64,000 bases of DNA from Nocardioides oceani (GCF_030412965.1 NZ_JAUHJQ010000004.1:15459-79458); one strand, 5' to 3'. Positions 35,057 to 44,350 are shown, counted from the stretch's first letter. Numbers and translations: made by a program. Notes: generated by a model from the letters alone, not told the origin.

Positions 35057-35242
35057 CACCGGGTTTCGACACGCTCAGGCCTTGGCGGCCTTCGCTGCTC
35101 AACCAGCGGTGGGGCTCGGCGGCCTTCGCTGCTCAACCAGCAGTGGGGCTCGGCGGCCTTCGCTGCTCAACCAGCGGTGGGGCCTGGCGGCGTTCGCTGC
35201 TCAACCAGCAGTGGGGCCTGGCGGCCTTCCGCTGCTCGACCA
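35057..35242. repeat. Tandem array of 34-bp units related to the interspersed repeat
   Basis: After a CACCGGGTTTCGACACGCT head, the block CGCTGCTCAACCAGC recurs at 35093, 35127, 35161, 35195 and 35230, that is every 34 bp (35 for the last). The spacer is GGTGGGGCTCGGCGGCCTT with small changes. The last unit is slightly degraded (CTCGACC). The array lies between convergent operons. Confidence 0.85.
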
Positions 35243-35281
35243 GCGGGGCGCCGGCGCTCGGGCGGGCCGGGTGGGAGCGGC

Positions 35282-35815
35282 CTAGAAGCCGACGCGGCGC
35301 GGCGCGGACTCGCGCCGGACGACCTCGCCCTTGGCCTGGGCGGAGGCCTTCAGCTCGGCCTGGAAGTCGACCATCCGCTGCTGGAGCGCGGGGTCGGTCG
35401 CAGCGAGGATGCGCACGGCGAGCAGGCCGGCGTTGCGGGCGCCGCCGACCGCGACCGTGGCGACCGGCACGCCGGCCGGCATCTGCACGATCGAGAGCAG
35501 CGAGTCCATCCCGTCGAGGTAGCGCAGCGGCACCGGCACGCCGATCACCGGCAGTGGCGTCACCGCGGCGAGCATGCCGGGCAGGTGCGCCGCTCCCCCG
35601 GCCCCGGCGATGATCACCGACAGTCCCCGGCCGGCCGCCTCCTTGCCGTAGGCGAGCATCTCCTCGGGCATCCGGTGCGCGGAGACGACGTCCGCCTCGT
35701 GCGCGACCCCGAACTCCTCCAGCGCCTCCGCCGCCGCCTGCATCGTCGGCCAGTCGGAGTCCGACCCCATGACGATCCCGACGCGCGCCCCGGTCGGCCC
35801 ACCCGTGCTGGTCAT
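35282..35815 (-). CDS. purE: N5-carboxyaminoimidazole ribonucleotide mutase PurE
   Basis: PurE converts N5-CAIR to CAIR in purine synthesis. The 177-residue class I enzyme has [26 protein letters not shown] (catalytic His), [28 protein letters not shown] and [19 protein letters not shown]. It lies 4 bases after purK and is co-transcribed with it. The C-terminal 20 residues are charged and variable. Confidence 0.96.
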   Translation of the reverse strand: MTSTGGPTGARVGIVMGSDSDWPTMQAAAEALEEFGVAHEADVVSAHRMPEEMLAYGKEAAGRGLSVIIAGAGGAAHLPGMLAAVTPLPVIGVPVPLRYLDGMDSLLSIVQMPAGVPVATVAVGGARNAGLLAVRILAATDPALQQRMVDFQAELKASAQAKGEVVRRESAPRRVGF

Positions 35816-35819
35816 CTGC

Positions 35820-36980
35820 TCACTCGCTCTCGTTGCCGAGGTCGCCGCGGAACCAGGCGGCGGCGTGCCGCGCCCGCTCCAGGCAGTCCTCGAGGTCGTC
35901 GCCGTAGGCGTTGACGTGGCCGACCTTGCGGCCCGGCCGCGGCTCCTTGCCGTACAGGTGCACCCGCAGCTGCGGGTCGCGCGCCATCGCGTGCGGGTAG
36001 CCGTCCCAGAGCCGGCCGACCTCGGGGTCGGGGCCGCCGAGGATGTTGACCATGACCGTCCAGCGTGCCCGCGGTGCGGGTGAGCCGAGCGGCAGGTCCA
36101 TGACCGCTCGGAGGTGGTTCTCGAACTGGCTGGTGACTGCGCCGTCCTGCGTCCAGTGGCCGGTGTTGTGCGGCCGCATCGCCAGCTCGTTGACCAGGAC
36201 CCGCCCGTCGGTGGTCTCGAACAGCTCGACGGCCAGCACGCCGGTGACGCCGAGCTCGCCGGCGATCCGCAGTGCGACCTGCTGGGCGTGGGTCGCCAGG
36301 TCCGGGTCGAGGTCGGGCGCCGGGGCCACGACCTCGTGGCAGATGCCGTCGCGCTGCGTGCTGGCCACGACGGGGTACGCCGCGGCCTGGCCGCTCGGCG
36401 CGCGGACGACCAGCGCGGAGAGCTCGCGCCGGAACGCGACCCGCTCCTCGGCCAGGATCCGCACCCCGGTCTCGCGGGCGACGGCGAAGGCCTCGGCGCA
36501 GTCGTCGGTGTCGTCGACGAACCACACCCCCTTGCCGTCGTACCCGCCCCGGGTCGTCTTGAGGACGCACGGGACCCCGAACGCCTCGACGTCGGCGGTG
36601 TCGGCCACGATCGCGTTGCGGGGGCACTCGACGCCGAGCTCCGCGAGCCGCTCGCGCATCACGCCCTTGTCCTGGGCGTGGACCAGCGCGTCGGGACCGG
36701 GCCGGACGGCGACCCCGTCGGCCTCGAGGGCGTGGAGGTGCTCGGTCGGGACGTGCTCGTGGTCGAAGGTGACCACCGAGCAGCCGGCCGTGACCGCGCG
36801 CAGGGTCGGGAGGTCGCGGTGGTCGCCGACCTGGTGGTCGGGGATGACCTGGGCGGCGGAGACGCCGGGCGCCTCCGCGAGCAGCCGCAGGGGCAGCCCC
36901 AGCGCGATCGCCGGCTGGGCCATCATCCGGGCGAGCTGGCCACCGCCGATGACGGCCAGCGTGGGAGCGAGCTCAGGCAC
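35820..36980 (-). CDS. purK: N5-carboxyaminoimidazole ribonucleotide synthase PurK
   Basis: PurK uses ATP and bicarbonate to carboxylate AIR before PurE. This ATP-grasp enzyme of 386 residues has [65 protein letters not shown] and [13 protein letters not shown]. The GTG start has no ribosome site. TAGGGT lies at 36987-36992, 6 bases upstream, so the message is probably leaderless. Confidence 0.96.
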   Translation of the reverse strand: MPELAPTLAVIGGGQLARMMAQPAIALGLPLRLLAEAPGVSAAQVIPDHQVGDHRDLPTLRAVTAGCSVVTFDHEHVPTEHLHALEADGVAVRPGPDALVHAQDKGVMRERLAELGVECPRNAIVADTADVEAFGVPCVLKTTRGGYDGKGVWFVDDTDDCAEAFAVARETGVRILAEERVAFRRELSALVVRAPSGQAAAYPVVASTQRDGICHEVVAPAPDLDPDLATHAQQVALRIAGELGVTGVLAVELFETTDGRVLVNELAMRPHNTGHWTQDGAVTSQFENHLRAVMDLPLGSPAPRARWTVMVNILGGPDPEVGRLWDGYPHAMARDPQLRVHLYGKEPRPGRKVGHVNAYGDDLEDCLERARHAAAWFRGDLGNESE

Positions 36981-37022
36981 GTCGGCACCCTAGAGCAGAC
37001 GGCCGAGCGGGTCCGCGGCCGG

Positions 37023-37331
37023 TCAGGCCGGCGGCTGCAGCTCGAACCGCAGGCCCTTGCCGCGGATCGTGGTGATCAGGTGCGGGTGGCGGCTGTCGTC
37101 GCCGAGCTTGCGACGGACCCAGCCCAGGTGGACGTCGATGGTCTTCGACGACGTCCAGAACGTCGTGTGCCACACGTCGCGCATCAGCTCGTCGCGGGTG
37201 ACGATGTCGCCCGCGCGGGAGATCAGGGCCTGGACGAGGTCGAACTCCTTCCGGGACAGGACGATCTCCTCCTGACCACGCCACGCACGGCGGCTGTCGG
37301 GATCGACTCGGACGTCCTGCACCTCGAACAC
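37023..37331 (-). CDS. Stand-alone OmpR-type winged-helix DNA-binding protein
   Basis: This 102-residue protein contains only a trans_reg_C domain: IVLSRKEFDLVQALISRAGDIVTRDELMRDVWHTTF and KTIDVHLGWVRRKLGDDSRHPHLITTIRGKGLRFEL. No receiver domain precedes it. I prefer the GTG at 37331, since TACGGT lies 6 bases upstream (leaderless pattern) and the fold begins there. An ATG at 37394 preceded by AGGAAA would add 21 non-conserved residues. It could be an unphosphorylated regulator of purine or envelope genes; the target is unknown. Confidence 0.8.
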   Translation of the reverse strand: MFEVQDVRVDPDSRRAWRGQEEIVLSRKEFDLVQALISRAGDIVTRDELMRDVWHTTFWTSSKTIDVHLGWVRRKLGDDSRHPHLITTIRGKGLRFELQPPA

Positions 37332-37434
37332 GTCGCAACCGTAGGCACGCCGGCGACCGGACCGGGAGGAAACGCCGGAAAGTGCCAGTGGCATTTTCCT
37401 GACACATCCCCCACCCCGACGGGTGAGACCGGTC

Positions 37435-38472
37435 TTAGTGTCTCCGGACGGCCAACGGCTCGACGATGCCGAACCCGCGGACCGGTCGCGCGGGCAGCCG
37501 ACGGGTCTCGAACTGGTCGGCCGGGAGCAGGCCGGCGGTGGTCGCGTCGACGATCACCCGGTTGCGGCGCGCGACCGCGGTGAGCCGGGCGGCCATGTTG
37601 ACCGGCGGGCCGAAGACGTCGCCGAGGCGCATCACGACCGAGCCGGTCGCCAGACCGAGGCGCACGTCGGGCATCCGCTGGTCACGGCCGATCACGTTGA
37701 TGATCCCCTCGGCGATGTCGTAGGCCCGGACGGGGTCGTCGTTCACGAACAGCACCGAGTCGCCGATGCTCTTGATGACCCGGCCGCGCTGGATGGCCAC
37801 CACGTCGGCGCAGCGGGACTCGAAGAGCTCCACCAGGTCGCCGATCCGCTCCTCGGTCAGCTGGTTGGACAGCGCGGTGAACGAGACGATGTCGGCGAAG
37901 CCCACGGTCAGGGTCGTGGTGTGGAGGTCCTCCTCGTCGGCGCCGAGCGCCTCGATCCGCGCGACCGCCGCCGCGAGGTGACGCCGCCACGCGTAGAGCA
38001 GGAGCTCCTCGAACGGCGCACCGAAGTGCTCGAGGAACCGTCGCGCGGAGCCCGCCCGGGTCCCCGTCGCGGCGTCGCCCTGCTCGAGCTCGTCGATGCG
38101 GTTGACCATCGCCGCGACCTCCCAGTCGGCGAGGCGCGCCATGTTCTGCCCCACGGCCCGGGTGATGTTGACGGCCAGGTCGAAGTCGAACAGGCCGGCC
38201 CGCACGCCGTCGACGAGGGTGGCGAGCGCGCGCCGGTCGGCGTCGGTGTACGCCGCCTCGTCGCCGTGCTCGGGGAAGCCGAGCGCGCGCCAGAGCCGCC
38301 GGGTCTCCTCGAGGCTGACCCCGGCCGCGTCGGCGACCTCGACGGCGCTGAACGCCGGGTCCTCGCCCAGGATCGTCCGGTGGAGGTCCTCAGGCACCTC
38401 GGGCACCGCGGGCCGGTCGGGGTCCGTCGACTCGTCGGAGCGGGCCGGCTGGTCGGGGTTCAGGTCAGGCAC
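37435..38472 (-). CDS. Class III adenylate/guanylate cyclase with N-terminal regulatory domain
   Basis: A soluble 345-residue cyclase. Residues about 30-160 are a helical regulatory domain (FSAVEVADAAGVSLEETRRLWRALGFP) like that of mycobacterial Rv1264/Rv2212. The catalytic domain has TVGFADIVSFTALSNQL with the metal-binding Asp, GRVIKSIGDSVLFV with the second Asp, and a transition-state region FGPPVNMAARLTAVARRNRV. I infer cAMP production, possibly gated by pH or lipid as in Rv1264. It overlaps the upstream PH-domain gene by 8 bases. Confidence 0.9.
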   Translation of the reverse strand: MPDLNPDQPARSDESTDPDRPAVPEVPEDLHRTILGEDPAFSAVEVADAAGVSLEETRRLWRALGFPEHGDEAAYTDADRRALATLVDGVRAGLFDFDLAVNITRAVGQNMARLADWEVAAMVNRIDELEQGDAATGTRAGSARRFLEHFGAPFEELLLYAWRRHLAAAVARIEALGADEEDLHTTTLTVGFADIVSFTALSNQLTEERIGDLVELFESRCADVVAIQRGRVIKSIGDSVLFVNDDPVRAYDIAEGIINVIGRDQRMPDVRLGLATGSVVMRLGDVFGPPVNMAARLTAVARRNRVIVDATTAGLLPADQFETRRLPARPVRGFGIVEPLAVRRH

Positions 38473-38974
38473 CTTCGTCGCGTCGGTCGGGGCGCGGGTC
38501 GTGGATCTCGTGGAGCAGGTCGTTGAGGCGGCGCTGCACGTCCTCGACGTGCGGGATGTCGGGCAGGCGCACCTGCCCGTGGGTGCTGGCGTCGCTGATC
38601 ACCAGCGTGCCGCAGCCCAGCATCCGGTCGGTCAGGTGCAGCTCGATCGCCACGTCGCTGATCCGCGAGAGCGGGATGTCGTGCCCGCGCCGGGTCAGGA
38701 CGCCGGTGCGGGTGACCAGCCGGCGGTCGGTGAAGGTGTAGGTCGCGGTCGTCCAGACCAGGAACGGCCACACGACGTACCGCACGAGCACGATGGCGGC
38801 GACCGCCCAGACGAAGATCGTGACGTAGCGGTTGTCGGCCAGCACCTGGACGACCACCGCCGCCGCGAGCGTCAGGACCAGCACGAGCAGGGGCACGAGG
38901 AGCGCCTTGACGTGCGTGCGGGTGCTGACGACGACGGACTCCCCGTCGCTCAACAGCTTCTGCGAGATGGCCAC
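38465..38974 (-). CDS. PH-domain (DUF304) membrane protein
   Basis: A 169-residue protein with two adjacent transmembrane helices at about residues 25-70 (LLVPLLVLVLTLAAAVVVQVL and IFVWAVAAIVLVRYVVW), then a bacterial PH domain with TYTFTDRRLVTRTGVLTRRGHDIPLSRISDVAI. Function unknown; such proteins are common beside actinobacterial birA and acc genes. Precedes the cyclase with an 8-base overlap, so the two are co-transcribed. Confidence 0.85.
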   Translation of the reverse strand: MAISQKLLSDGESVVVSTRTHVKALLVPLLVLVLTLAAAVVVQVLADNRYVTIFVWAVAAIVLVRYVVWPFLVWTTATYTFTDRRLVTRTGVLTRRGHDIPLSRISDVAIELHLTDRMLGCGTLVISDASTHGQVRLPDIPHVEDVQRRLNDLLHEIHDPRPDRRDEGA

Positions 38975-39045
38975 GCCAGGATCATGTCACCGATCACACC
39001 GGCGGCGTCGCGGTTCCCACCGGCGCCGACCGGGCCGGGGCCTGC

Positions 39046-39867
39046 TCAGCCGGCGGCGCGGACGTGCACGACGTCGCCGGCACCGACCGCCACCCGGCCA
39101 CTCGGGCCGTCGACCACGAGGTGGCCGGAGGGGTCGATCGCGGTGGCCATGCCGGCCAGCACCGAGCCGTCGGGCAGGTCGACGCGGACGTCGCGGCCGA
39201 CGGTCACGCACGCGTCGGCGTACGACTCCGCCAGCCGCATGCCGGCCAGGTCGCCGCCGGCCTGCCAGGTGTCGTACGCCTCACGCAGGCTCGCCAGGAC
39301 GTCGACGAGGAGCGCCGTGCGGTCCGGCGCCCCGCGGTCGCCGGCCTCGATCGACAGCGACGTCGCTGTCGGCACCGGGAGCTCGTCGGCGGTGAGGCCG
39401 ACGTTGATGCCGATGCCGACCACGGCGCAGGGGCCCTGCTCGGTCTCGATCCGCTCGACGAGGATGCCGGCCACCTTCCGGTCGTCGATGAGCACGTCGT
39501 TGGGCCACTTCACCCCGGCGTCGAAGCCGGCCGCCTTGAGCGCCTTGTCGACGGCGTACCCGGTGAGCAGCGGGAGCCACGGCCAGCTCCGCGTCGGCGC
39601 CGTCGGCCGCAGGAGCACCGAGAACGTCAGCGCCGAGCGGGCCGGGGTCTCCCACGACCGGTCCAGCCGCCCGCGCCCGGCGGTCTGGTGCTCGGTGACC
39701 ACGACGAGGCCCTCCGGCGCACCGGCCCGTGCGCGTTCCACCACGAGCGCGTTGGTCGACGCCGCCTGCTCGACCACCTCCACGGACACGCCGGGCACGA
39801 GGTCCGGGCTGATGGCGGAGAGGACGGTCTCGTCAAGGGGTGGGCGCTCGGCCGACGTCACGGTCAC
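39046..39867 (-). CDS. birA: Biotin--[acetyl-CoA-carboxylase] ligase BirA
   Basis: BirA attaches biotin to the carboxylase alpha subunit. The product (273 residues from the GTG at 39867) lacks the N-terminal HTH, so it is enzyme only. Motifs: VVVTEHQTAGRGRLDRSWETP, LTFSVLLRP, VKWPNDVLIDDRKVAGILVE and VVGIGINVGLT. CAATGT lies 7 bases before this GTG. An ATG at 39900 would add 11 residues. It is divergent from the biotin-dependent carboxylase beta gene, which fits its role. Confidence 0.92.
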   Translation of the reverse strand: MTVTSAERPPLDETVLSAISPDLVPGVSVEVVEQAASTNALVVERARAGAPEGLVVVTEHQTAGRGRLDRSWETPARSALTFSVLLRPTAPTRSWPWLPLLTGYAVDKALKAAGFDAGVKWPNDVLIDDRKVAGILVERIETEQGPCAVVGIGINVGLTADELPVPTATSLSIEAGDRGAPDRTALLVDVLASLREAYDTWQAGGDLAGMRLAESYADACVTVGRDVRVDLPDGSVLAGMATAIDPSGHLVVDGPSGRVAVGAGDVVHVRAAG

Positions 39868-39873
39868 GGGCAC

Positions 39874-39879
39874 TACATT
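39874..39879 (+). promoter_or_regulatory. Overlapping divergent -10 elements of birA and the carboxylase genes
   Basis: TACATT on the plus strand fits a -10 for the carboxylase operon, with a leader of about 50 bases. Read on the minus strand the same bases lie in CAATGTA, 7 bases before the birA GTG. The two units may therefore compete for polymerase. Confidence 0.4.
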
Positions 39880-39935
39880 GACCCACGCCTCAACCACCAT
39901 GCCAGCACCGACGCCAGCGAGGAGACCTCCGGACC

Positions 39936-41567
39936 GTGAGCGCAGAGAGCACCGAACGTCCCGGACAGGGGACCGACGTCCCCGCGGACATCGACCTGCA
40001 CACCACGGCCGGGAAGCTGGCCGACCTCGACCGCCGGCTTGAGGAGGCGGTGCACGCCGGCTCCGCGAAGGCGGTCGAGAAGCAGCACGCCAAGGGCCGC
40101 AAGACGGCACGCGAGCGGATCGAGATGCTCTTCGACGAGGGCTCCTTCGTCGAGCTCGACGAGCTCGCCCGCCACCGCAGCACCGCGTTCGGGCTGGAGA
40201 AGAACCGCCCGTACGGCGACGGCGTGATCACCGGCTACGGCACGATCGACGGCCGCCAGGTCTGCGTGTTCTCCCAGGACTTCACGGTCTTCGGCGGCTC
40301 CCTCGGCGAGGTCTACGGCGAGAAGATCACCAAGGTGATGGACCTCGCCATGAAGACCGGCTGCCCGATCATCGGCATCAACGAGGGCGCCGGCGCCCGC
40401 ATCCAGGAGGGCGTCGTCTCGCTCGGCCTGTACGGCGAGATCTTCAAGCGCAACGTGCACGCCTCGGGCGTCATCCCGCAGATCTCGATGATCATGGGCA
40501 ACTGCGCCGGCGGGCACGTCTACTCCCCCGCCGTCACCGACTTCACGATCATGGTCGACCAGACCTCGGCGATGTTCATCACCGGCCCGGACGTCATCAA
40601 GACCGTCACCGGCGAGGACGTCTCCATGGAGGACCTCGGCGGCGCGCGGACGCACAACACCAAGTCCGGCAACGCCCACTACATGGCCTCCGACGAGGAG
40701 GACGCGATCGAGTACGTCAAGGCGCTGCTCTCGTTCCTCCCGCAGAACAACCTCGACGAGCCGCCGGCCTACGACGAGGTCGCGGACCTCGAGGTCACCG
40801 ACTCCGACCGGGCGCTCGACACGATCATCCCGGACTCCCCGAACCAGCCCTACGACATGCACGACGTCATCAAGGCCGTCGTCGACGACGAGGACTTCGT
40901 CGAGGTCATGGAGCTGTTCGCGCCGAACCTCATCATCGGCTACGGCCGGGTCGAGGGCCGCCCCGTCGGCGTCGTCGCCAACCAGCCGATGCAGTTCGCC
41001 GGCACCCTCGACATCGACGCCTCGGAGAAGGCCGCCCGCTTCGTGCGGACCTGCGACGCCTTCAACATCCCCGTGCTGACCTTCGTCGACGTCCCCGGCT
41101 TCCTCCCCGGCACCGACCAGGAGTGGAACGGCATCATCCGCCGCGGCGCGAAGCTGATCTACGCCTACGCCGAGGCCACCGTCCCGCTGGTCACAGTCAT
41201 CACCCGCAAGGCCTACGGCGGCGCGTACGACGTCATGGGCTCCAAGCACCTCGGCGCCGACATCAACGTCGCGTGGCCGACCGCCCAGATCGCGGTCATG
41301 GGTGCCCAGGGCGCCGCCAACATCGTGCACCGCAAGACGCTCGCCCAGGTCGAGGCCGAGGGCGGCGACGTCGAGGCCCGCCGCGCCGAGCTCATCGACG
41401 AGTACGAGACCACGCTGGCCAACCCCTACATCGCCGCCGAGCGCGGGTACGTCGACGCGGTCATCCAGCCGCACGAGACCCGCTCCGAGGTCGTCCGGGC
41501 GCTGCGGCTGCTGCGGTCCAAGCGGGCCAGCCTGCCGCCGAAGAAGCACGGGAACATCCCGCTCTGA
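39936..41567 (+). CDS. accD5: Acyl-CoA (acetyl/propionyl-CoA) carboxylase beta subunit
   Basis: The carboxyltransferase subunit of a biotin-dependent acyl-CoA carboxylase that makes malonyl- or methylmalonyl-CoA. The 543-residue protein has both crotonase-like halves: [108 protein letters not shown] and [15 protein letters not shown]. High similarity to PccB/AccD5 suggests propionyl-CoA as a substrate. The epsilon subunit overlaps its stop; the alpha subunit lies at 60547. GTG start with GGAG upstream. Confidence 0.95.
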   Translation: MSAESTERPGQGTDVPADIDLHTTAGKLADLDRRLEEAVHAGSAKAVEKQHAKGRKTARERIEMLFDEGSFVELDELARHRSTAFGLEKNRPYGDGVITGYGTIDGRQVCVFSQDFTVFGGSLGEVYGEKITKVMDLAMKTGCPIIGINEGAGARIQEGVVSLGLYGEIFKRNVHASGVIPQISMIMGNCAGGHVYSPAVTDFTIMVDQTSAMFITGPDVIKTVTGEDVSMEDLGGARTHNTKSGNAHYMASDEEDAIEYVKALLSFLPQNNLDEPPAYDEVADLEVTDSDRALDTIIPDSPNQPYDMHDVIKAVVDDEDFVEVMELFAPNLIIGYGRVEGRPVGVVANQPMQFAGTLDIDASEKAARFVRTCDAFNIPVLTFVDVPGFLPGTDQEWNGIIRRGAKLIYAYAEATVPLVTVITRKAYGGAYDVMGSKHLGADINVAWPTAQIAVMGAQGAANIVHRKTLAQVEAEGGDVEARRAELIDEYETTLANPYIAAERGYVDAVIQPHETRSEVVRALRLLRSKRASLPPKKHGNIPL

Positions 41568-41815
41568 TGGCCGCCGACGAGCAGACCCCCGACGCCGCCC
41601 CGGAGCAGGAGCCGGCCCGGCCCCTGCTGCGGGTCGTCAGCCCGGACGCGACGCCCGAGGAGGTCGCGGCGCTCGTCGCCGTGCTCTCCTCGATGGGCGG
41701 GGCCGAGGCGCCCGCGCCGAAGCCGCGGCCGGAGTGGGGCGCGCCCCACCGGTCGGTGCGCCGCACGCTGCCCCACGGCCCCGGCGGCTGGCGGTCCAGC
41801 GCCCTGCCCCGCTGA
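41567..41815 (+). CDS. accE: Acyl-CoA carboxylase epsilon subunit
   Basis: This small 82-residue actinobacterial subunit stabilises the alpha-beta carboxylase complex. It shows the pattern LLRVVSPDATPEEVAALVAVLSSMGG followed by a Pro-rich stretch and a conserved Trp/Arg end (PRPEWGAPHRSVRRTL, GGWRSSALPR). The ATG overlaps the beta-subunit stop in TGATG. Confidence 0.9.
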   Translation: MAADEQTPDAAPEQEPARPLLRVVSPDATPEEVAALVAVLSSMGGAEAPAPKPRPEWGAPHRSVRRTLPHGPGGWRSSALPR

Positions 41816-42026
41816 CCTGGCCACGCCGACCTGGCCACGCTGACTGACGCACCTCCTCGAGCCGGCACGCGGACCCGGCGATTCGGCTGCGCCCGCCGCG
41901 TACCTCCGCCAGAATCCTTGAGCGGAAGTTGAGGTTCGCGGCGCCCGTCCTTGAGGTCCGGCTCCCAGACTCGGTCACGACAAGTCGACCGGGTCGGTGG
42001 ACCGCAGGAGCGGCACCGCACCAGTG

Positions 42027-43532
42027 ATGGGACAGCGCGTGAACGCCAACGAGATGGGGCACGACGGGGCGGGGCTCACCACGAGCGCCGCTCCCGGGTT
42101 CGACGACCCCCGGTACGTGCGGATGCCCGACCCCGCGCTGCAGGCGTACGCCGAGGAGTTCCTCGACGCCGTCGACGACCTGCCCACGCTGCGTGCGACC
42201 GTCGGCTGCATCATCCCGGCGTACAACGAGGCCGAGACGATCGCCGGCGTGCTGGACTCGCTGCTCCAGCAGACCCGACTGCCCGATGTCATCCACCTCG
42301 TCGTCAACAACACCAGCGACGACTCGGTGGAGATCGCGAGCCACTACGCCGGCCCGCACACCCGGATGACGCCGACCGGCGAGCAGACCACGGTCGTCTA
42401 CGTCCACGACATCGGCAAGAACCCCGACAAGAAGGTCGGGGCGCTCAACTACGGCTACTCGCTCGTCGAGCACATGGACTACCTGCTCGGCGTCGACGGC
42501 GACACCACGCCGGAGCCGGACGCGATCCAGCACCTGGTCGACGAGATCACCAGCGACGACCGGATCGGCGGCATCTCCGCGATCTACTCGATCGACGACT
42601 CCGCGCTCGACGGGCTGATCCCGAAGTTCCTCATCGCCGGCCAGCGCGCGCAGTTCTCCGCGTTCAACATGCAGAACCTGCTCAAGGGCCGCAACATGGC
42701 GGTCCTCGGCGGGCAGTTCTCCATCTTCTCCACCCAGGCCCTGCGCGACGTCATGCGCGACAGCCACCAGCGCACGCCGTGGGTGAGCGACTCCGAGGTC
42801 GAGGACTCGCTGCTCTCCCTGCAGATCAAGTCCGCCGGCTACCTGACCAAGATCTCCGCCCGTGCCCGCGCGCACGTCGGCGGCATGACCACCCTGCGCT
42901 CGCTCGACGCGCAGCAGGTCAAGTGGAACTTCGGCGCCATCGACCTGATGTGGCCCGGCCAGCGTGGCGACACCAAGGGCCAGCCGTTCCACCCCAACCT
43001 CCGGCTGCGGTGGTTCGAGCACCTCTCGATGGTGCTCAACATGACCACGCGCATCATGTTCCTGGTGCTCCTCATCGGGGCGCTCACCATCGAGGCGTTC
43101 GTCTTCCAGGCCTGGTGGCTGATCCCGCCGCTCGCCGCGGTGTGGCTGAACTTCCGGGTCGCCCACTCGATGGAGTTCGCCAACAGGCGCGACTACCTGT
43201 TCGTGCTGCTGGTCTTCCCCTCCGAGCTCTACATGTTCATCCGGATGGGCCACTTCGTGCGCGCATGGCTGAAGTTCTTCAGCCGCCAGCAGACCGACAA
43301 CTGGGCCGCCCAGGCCAAGGCCGAGCGCGGCAAGGGCATCGCCTGGACCTACCCGTTCCTCGCCCTCGGCGTCTTCTTCGCCGCCGCCTGGGCCGTCTGG
43401 CTGCAGGTCCCGATCCAGGTCACCTCGGACCTCCTGGAGATCGGCTGGCCGATCCTCGGTGTCATCACCGTCCTCCAGACCGTCTGGATGGTCATCAAGG
43501 CCTCGAAGCGCTACCGGGGCTTCAAGGCATGA
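42027..43532 (+). CDS. Processive family 2 glycosyltransferase
   Basis: This 501-residue membrane glycosyltransferase probably makes a surface polysaccharide from a UDP-sugar. The catalytic domain has VGCIIPAYNEAETIAGVLDSLL, LLGVDGDTTPEPDA (DxD region), SEVEDSLLSLQIK (acceptor acidic pair) and DAQQVKWNFG, a Q-Q-x-K-W form of the processive QxxRW motif. About five hydrophobic helices follow from residue 340. This suggests a chitin/hyaluronan/cellulose-synthase-like chain extender; the sugar is unknown. I chose the ATG at 42027. A lipoprotein gene overlaps its stop. Confidence 0.87.
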   Translation: MGQRVNANEMGHDGAGLTTSAAPGFDDPRYVRMPDPALQAYAEEFLDAVDDLPTLRATVGCIIPAYNEAETIAGVLDSLLQQTRLPDVIHLVVNNTSDDSVEIASHYAGPHTRMTPTGEQTTVVYVHDIGKNPDKKVGALNYGYSLVEHMDYLLGVDGDTTPEPDAIQHLVDEITSDDRIGGISAIYSIDDSALDGLIPKFLIAGQRAQFSAFNMQNLLKGRNMAVLGGQFSIFSTQALRDVMRDSHQRTPWVSDSEVEDSLLSLQIKSAGYLTKISARARAHVGGMTTLRSLDAQQVKWNFGAIDLMWPGQRGDTKGQPFHPNLRLRWFEHLSMVLNMTTRIMFLVLLIGALTIEAFVFQAWWLIPPLAAVWLNFRVAHSMEFANRRDYLFVLLVFPSELYMFIRMGHFVRAWLKFFSRQQTDNWAAQAKAERGKGIAWTYPFLALGVFFAAAWAVWLQVPIQVTSDLLEIGWPILGVITVLQTVWMVIKASKRYRGFKA

Positions 43533-43576
43533 CCAGCAGCGCCGTCCGCACCACCACTGCTCGGGAGAACACCACC

Positions 43577-44350
43577 ATGTCCGTGCCCGCCGCCCGGCCC
43601 TCGCGTCGGCCCTCGCGTCGGCCCTCGCGTCGGCCCTCGCGTCGGCTCCGCACGCTCACCGCGTCGCTGGCGCTCGTCCTGGCCGGCTCGCTGTCCGGCT
43701 GCTCGCTGCTCGACGAGATCGGCGGCCCGGACGCCGTCGAGGCGGAGAAGCCGACCGCCGCGGCGACGGAGGCGGCGTACAACTCCCAGTTCACCCGGGA
43801 CGGCACCTTCCAGTCGCACGTCAAGATCGACGGCATGGACTTCGTCTACACGCTGTGGCCGACCAAGTCGACGCCGCGGACGAACGAGTGGTACCCGAAG
43901 GGCAACAAGTTCTTCTCCTTCACCTTCCAGGTCTACGACCTGAACCAGAAGCTCCGCGACCCCTTCCGCACCAAGCGGAAGGCCTACCTCGGCAACATCA
44001 AGGTCACCTCGCGGACCATCACCACCGAGGGCGGCCGGACCCAGCACCCCTACAAGCTGGACGCCGAGGCCTGGCGGATCACCTTCGACCCCGAGGCTGT
44101 GAAGCACCCGGTCCACGGCATGCTGATCACCTCCCCGAAGGGCTCCTTCGAGATCCGCAACCAGAAGATCGGGCCGGTCTCCGACGACACCCGCGGCATC
44201 GAGCTGACCTTCATCGCCGACGTCCACTTCGAGAGCTCCCCCGGCTCCGGCAGGTTCATCGCCGAGAAGGTGAAGCAGACCGTCCCGATCGCGATCTTCG
44301 AGTCCGACACCCCGACCCAGGTCGCCAAGATCCCGATCAACGCCAACTGA
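43577..44350 (+). CDS. Secreted lipoprotein partner of the GT2 synthase
   Basis: A 257-residue exported lipoprotein. It has an unusually basic N-region with four PSRR repeats, a hydrophobic core LTASLALVLAGS and the lipobox LSGC with Cys42. The mature part is unfamiliar: Lys/Thr-rich strands such as FVYTLWPTKSTPRTNEWYPKGNKFFSFTFQVYDL. I prefer the ATG at 43577 (GGGAG 9 bases upstream); an ATG at 43529 overlaps the GT2 stop and adds 16 residues. I infer that it acts with the GT2 enzyme, perhaps in polymer export or anchoring. Confidence 0.75.
   Translation: MSVPAARPSRRPSRRPSRRPSRRLRTLTASLALVLAGSLSGCSLLDEIGGPDAVEAEKPTAAATEAAYNSQFTRDGTFQSHVKIDGMDFVYTLWPTKSTPRTNEWYPKGNKFFSFTFQVYDLNQKLRDPFRTKRKAYLGNIKVTSRTITTEGGRTQHPYKLDAEAWRITFDPEAVKHPVHGMLITSPKGSFEIRNQKIGPVSDDTRGIELTFIADVHFESSPGSGRFIAEKVKQTVPIAIFESDTPTQVAKIPINAN
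43598..43645 (+). repeat. 4 x 12-bp tandem repeat (PSRR codons)
   Basis: Four perfect copies of CCCTCGCGTCGG encode the tandem PSRR of the lipoprotein signal peptide N-region. Identical units mark recent expansion. Confidence 0.9.

Noticed and set aside
35093-35242. CRISPR-like array
   Set aside because: Units are 34 bp in total with spacers that are themselves nearly identical, so this is a simple tandem repeat; no cas genes.
41816-42026. Possible small gene or RNA before the GT2 synthase
   Set aside because: Only short direct repeats (CTGGCCACGC twice) and no start with ribosome site or convincing hairpin.
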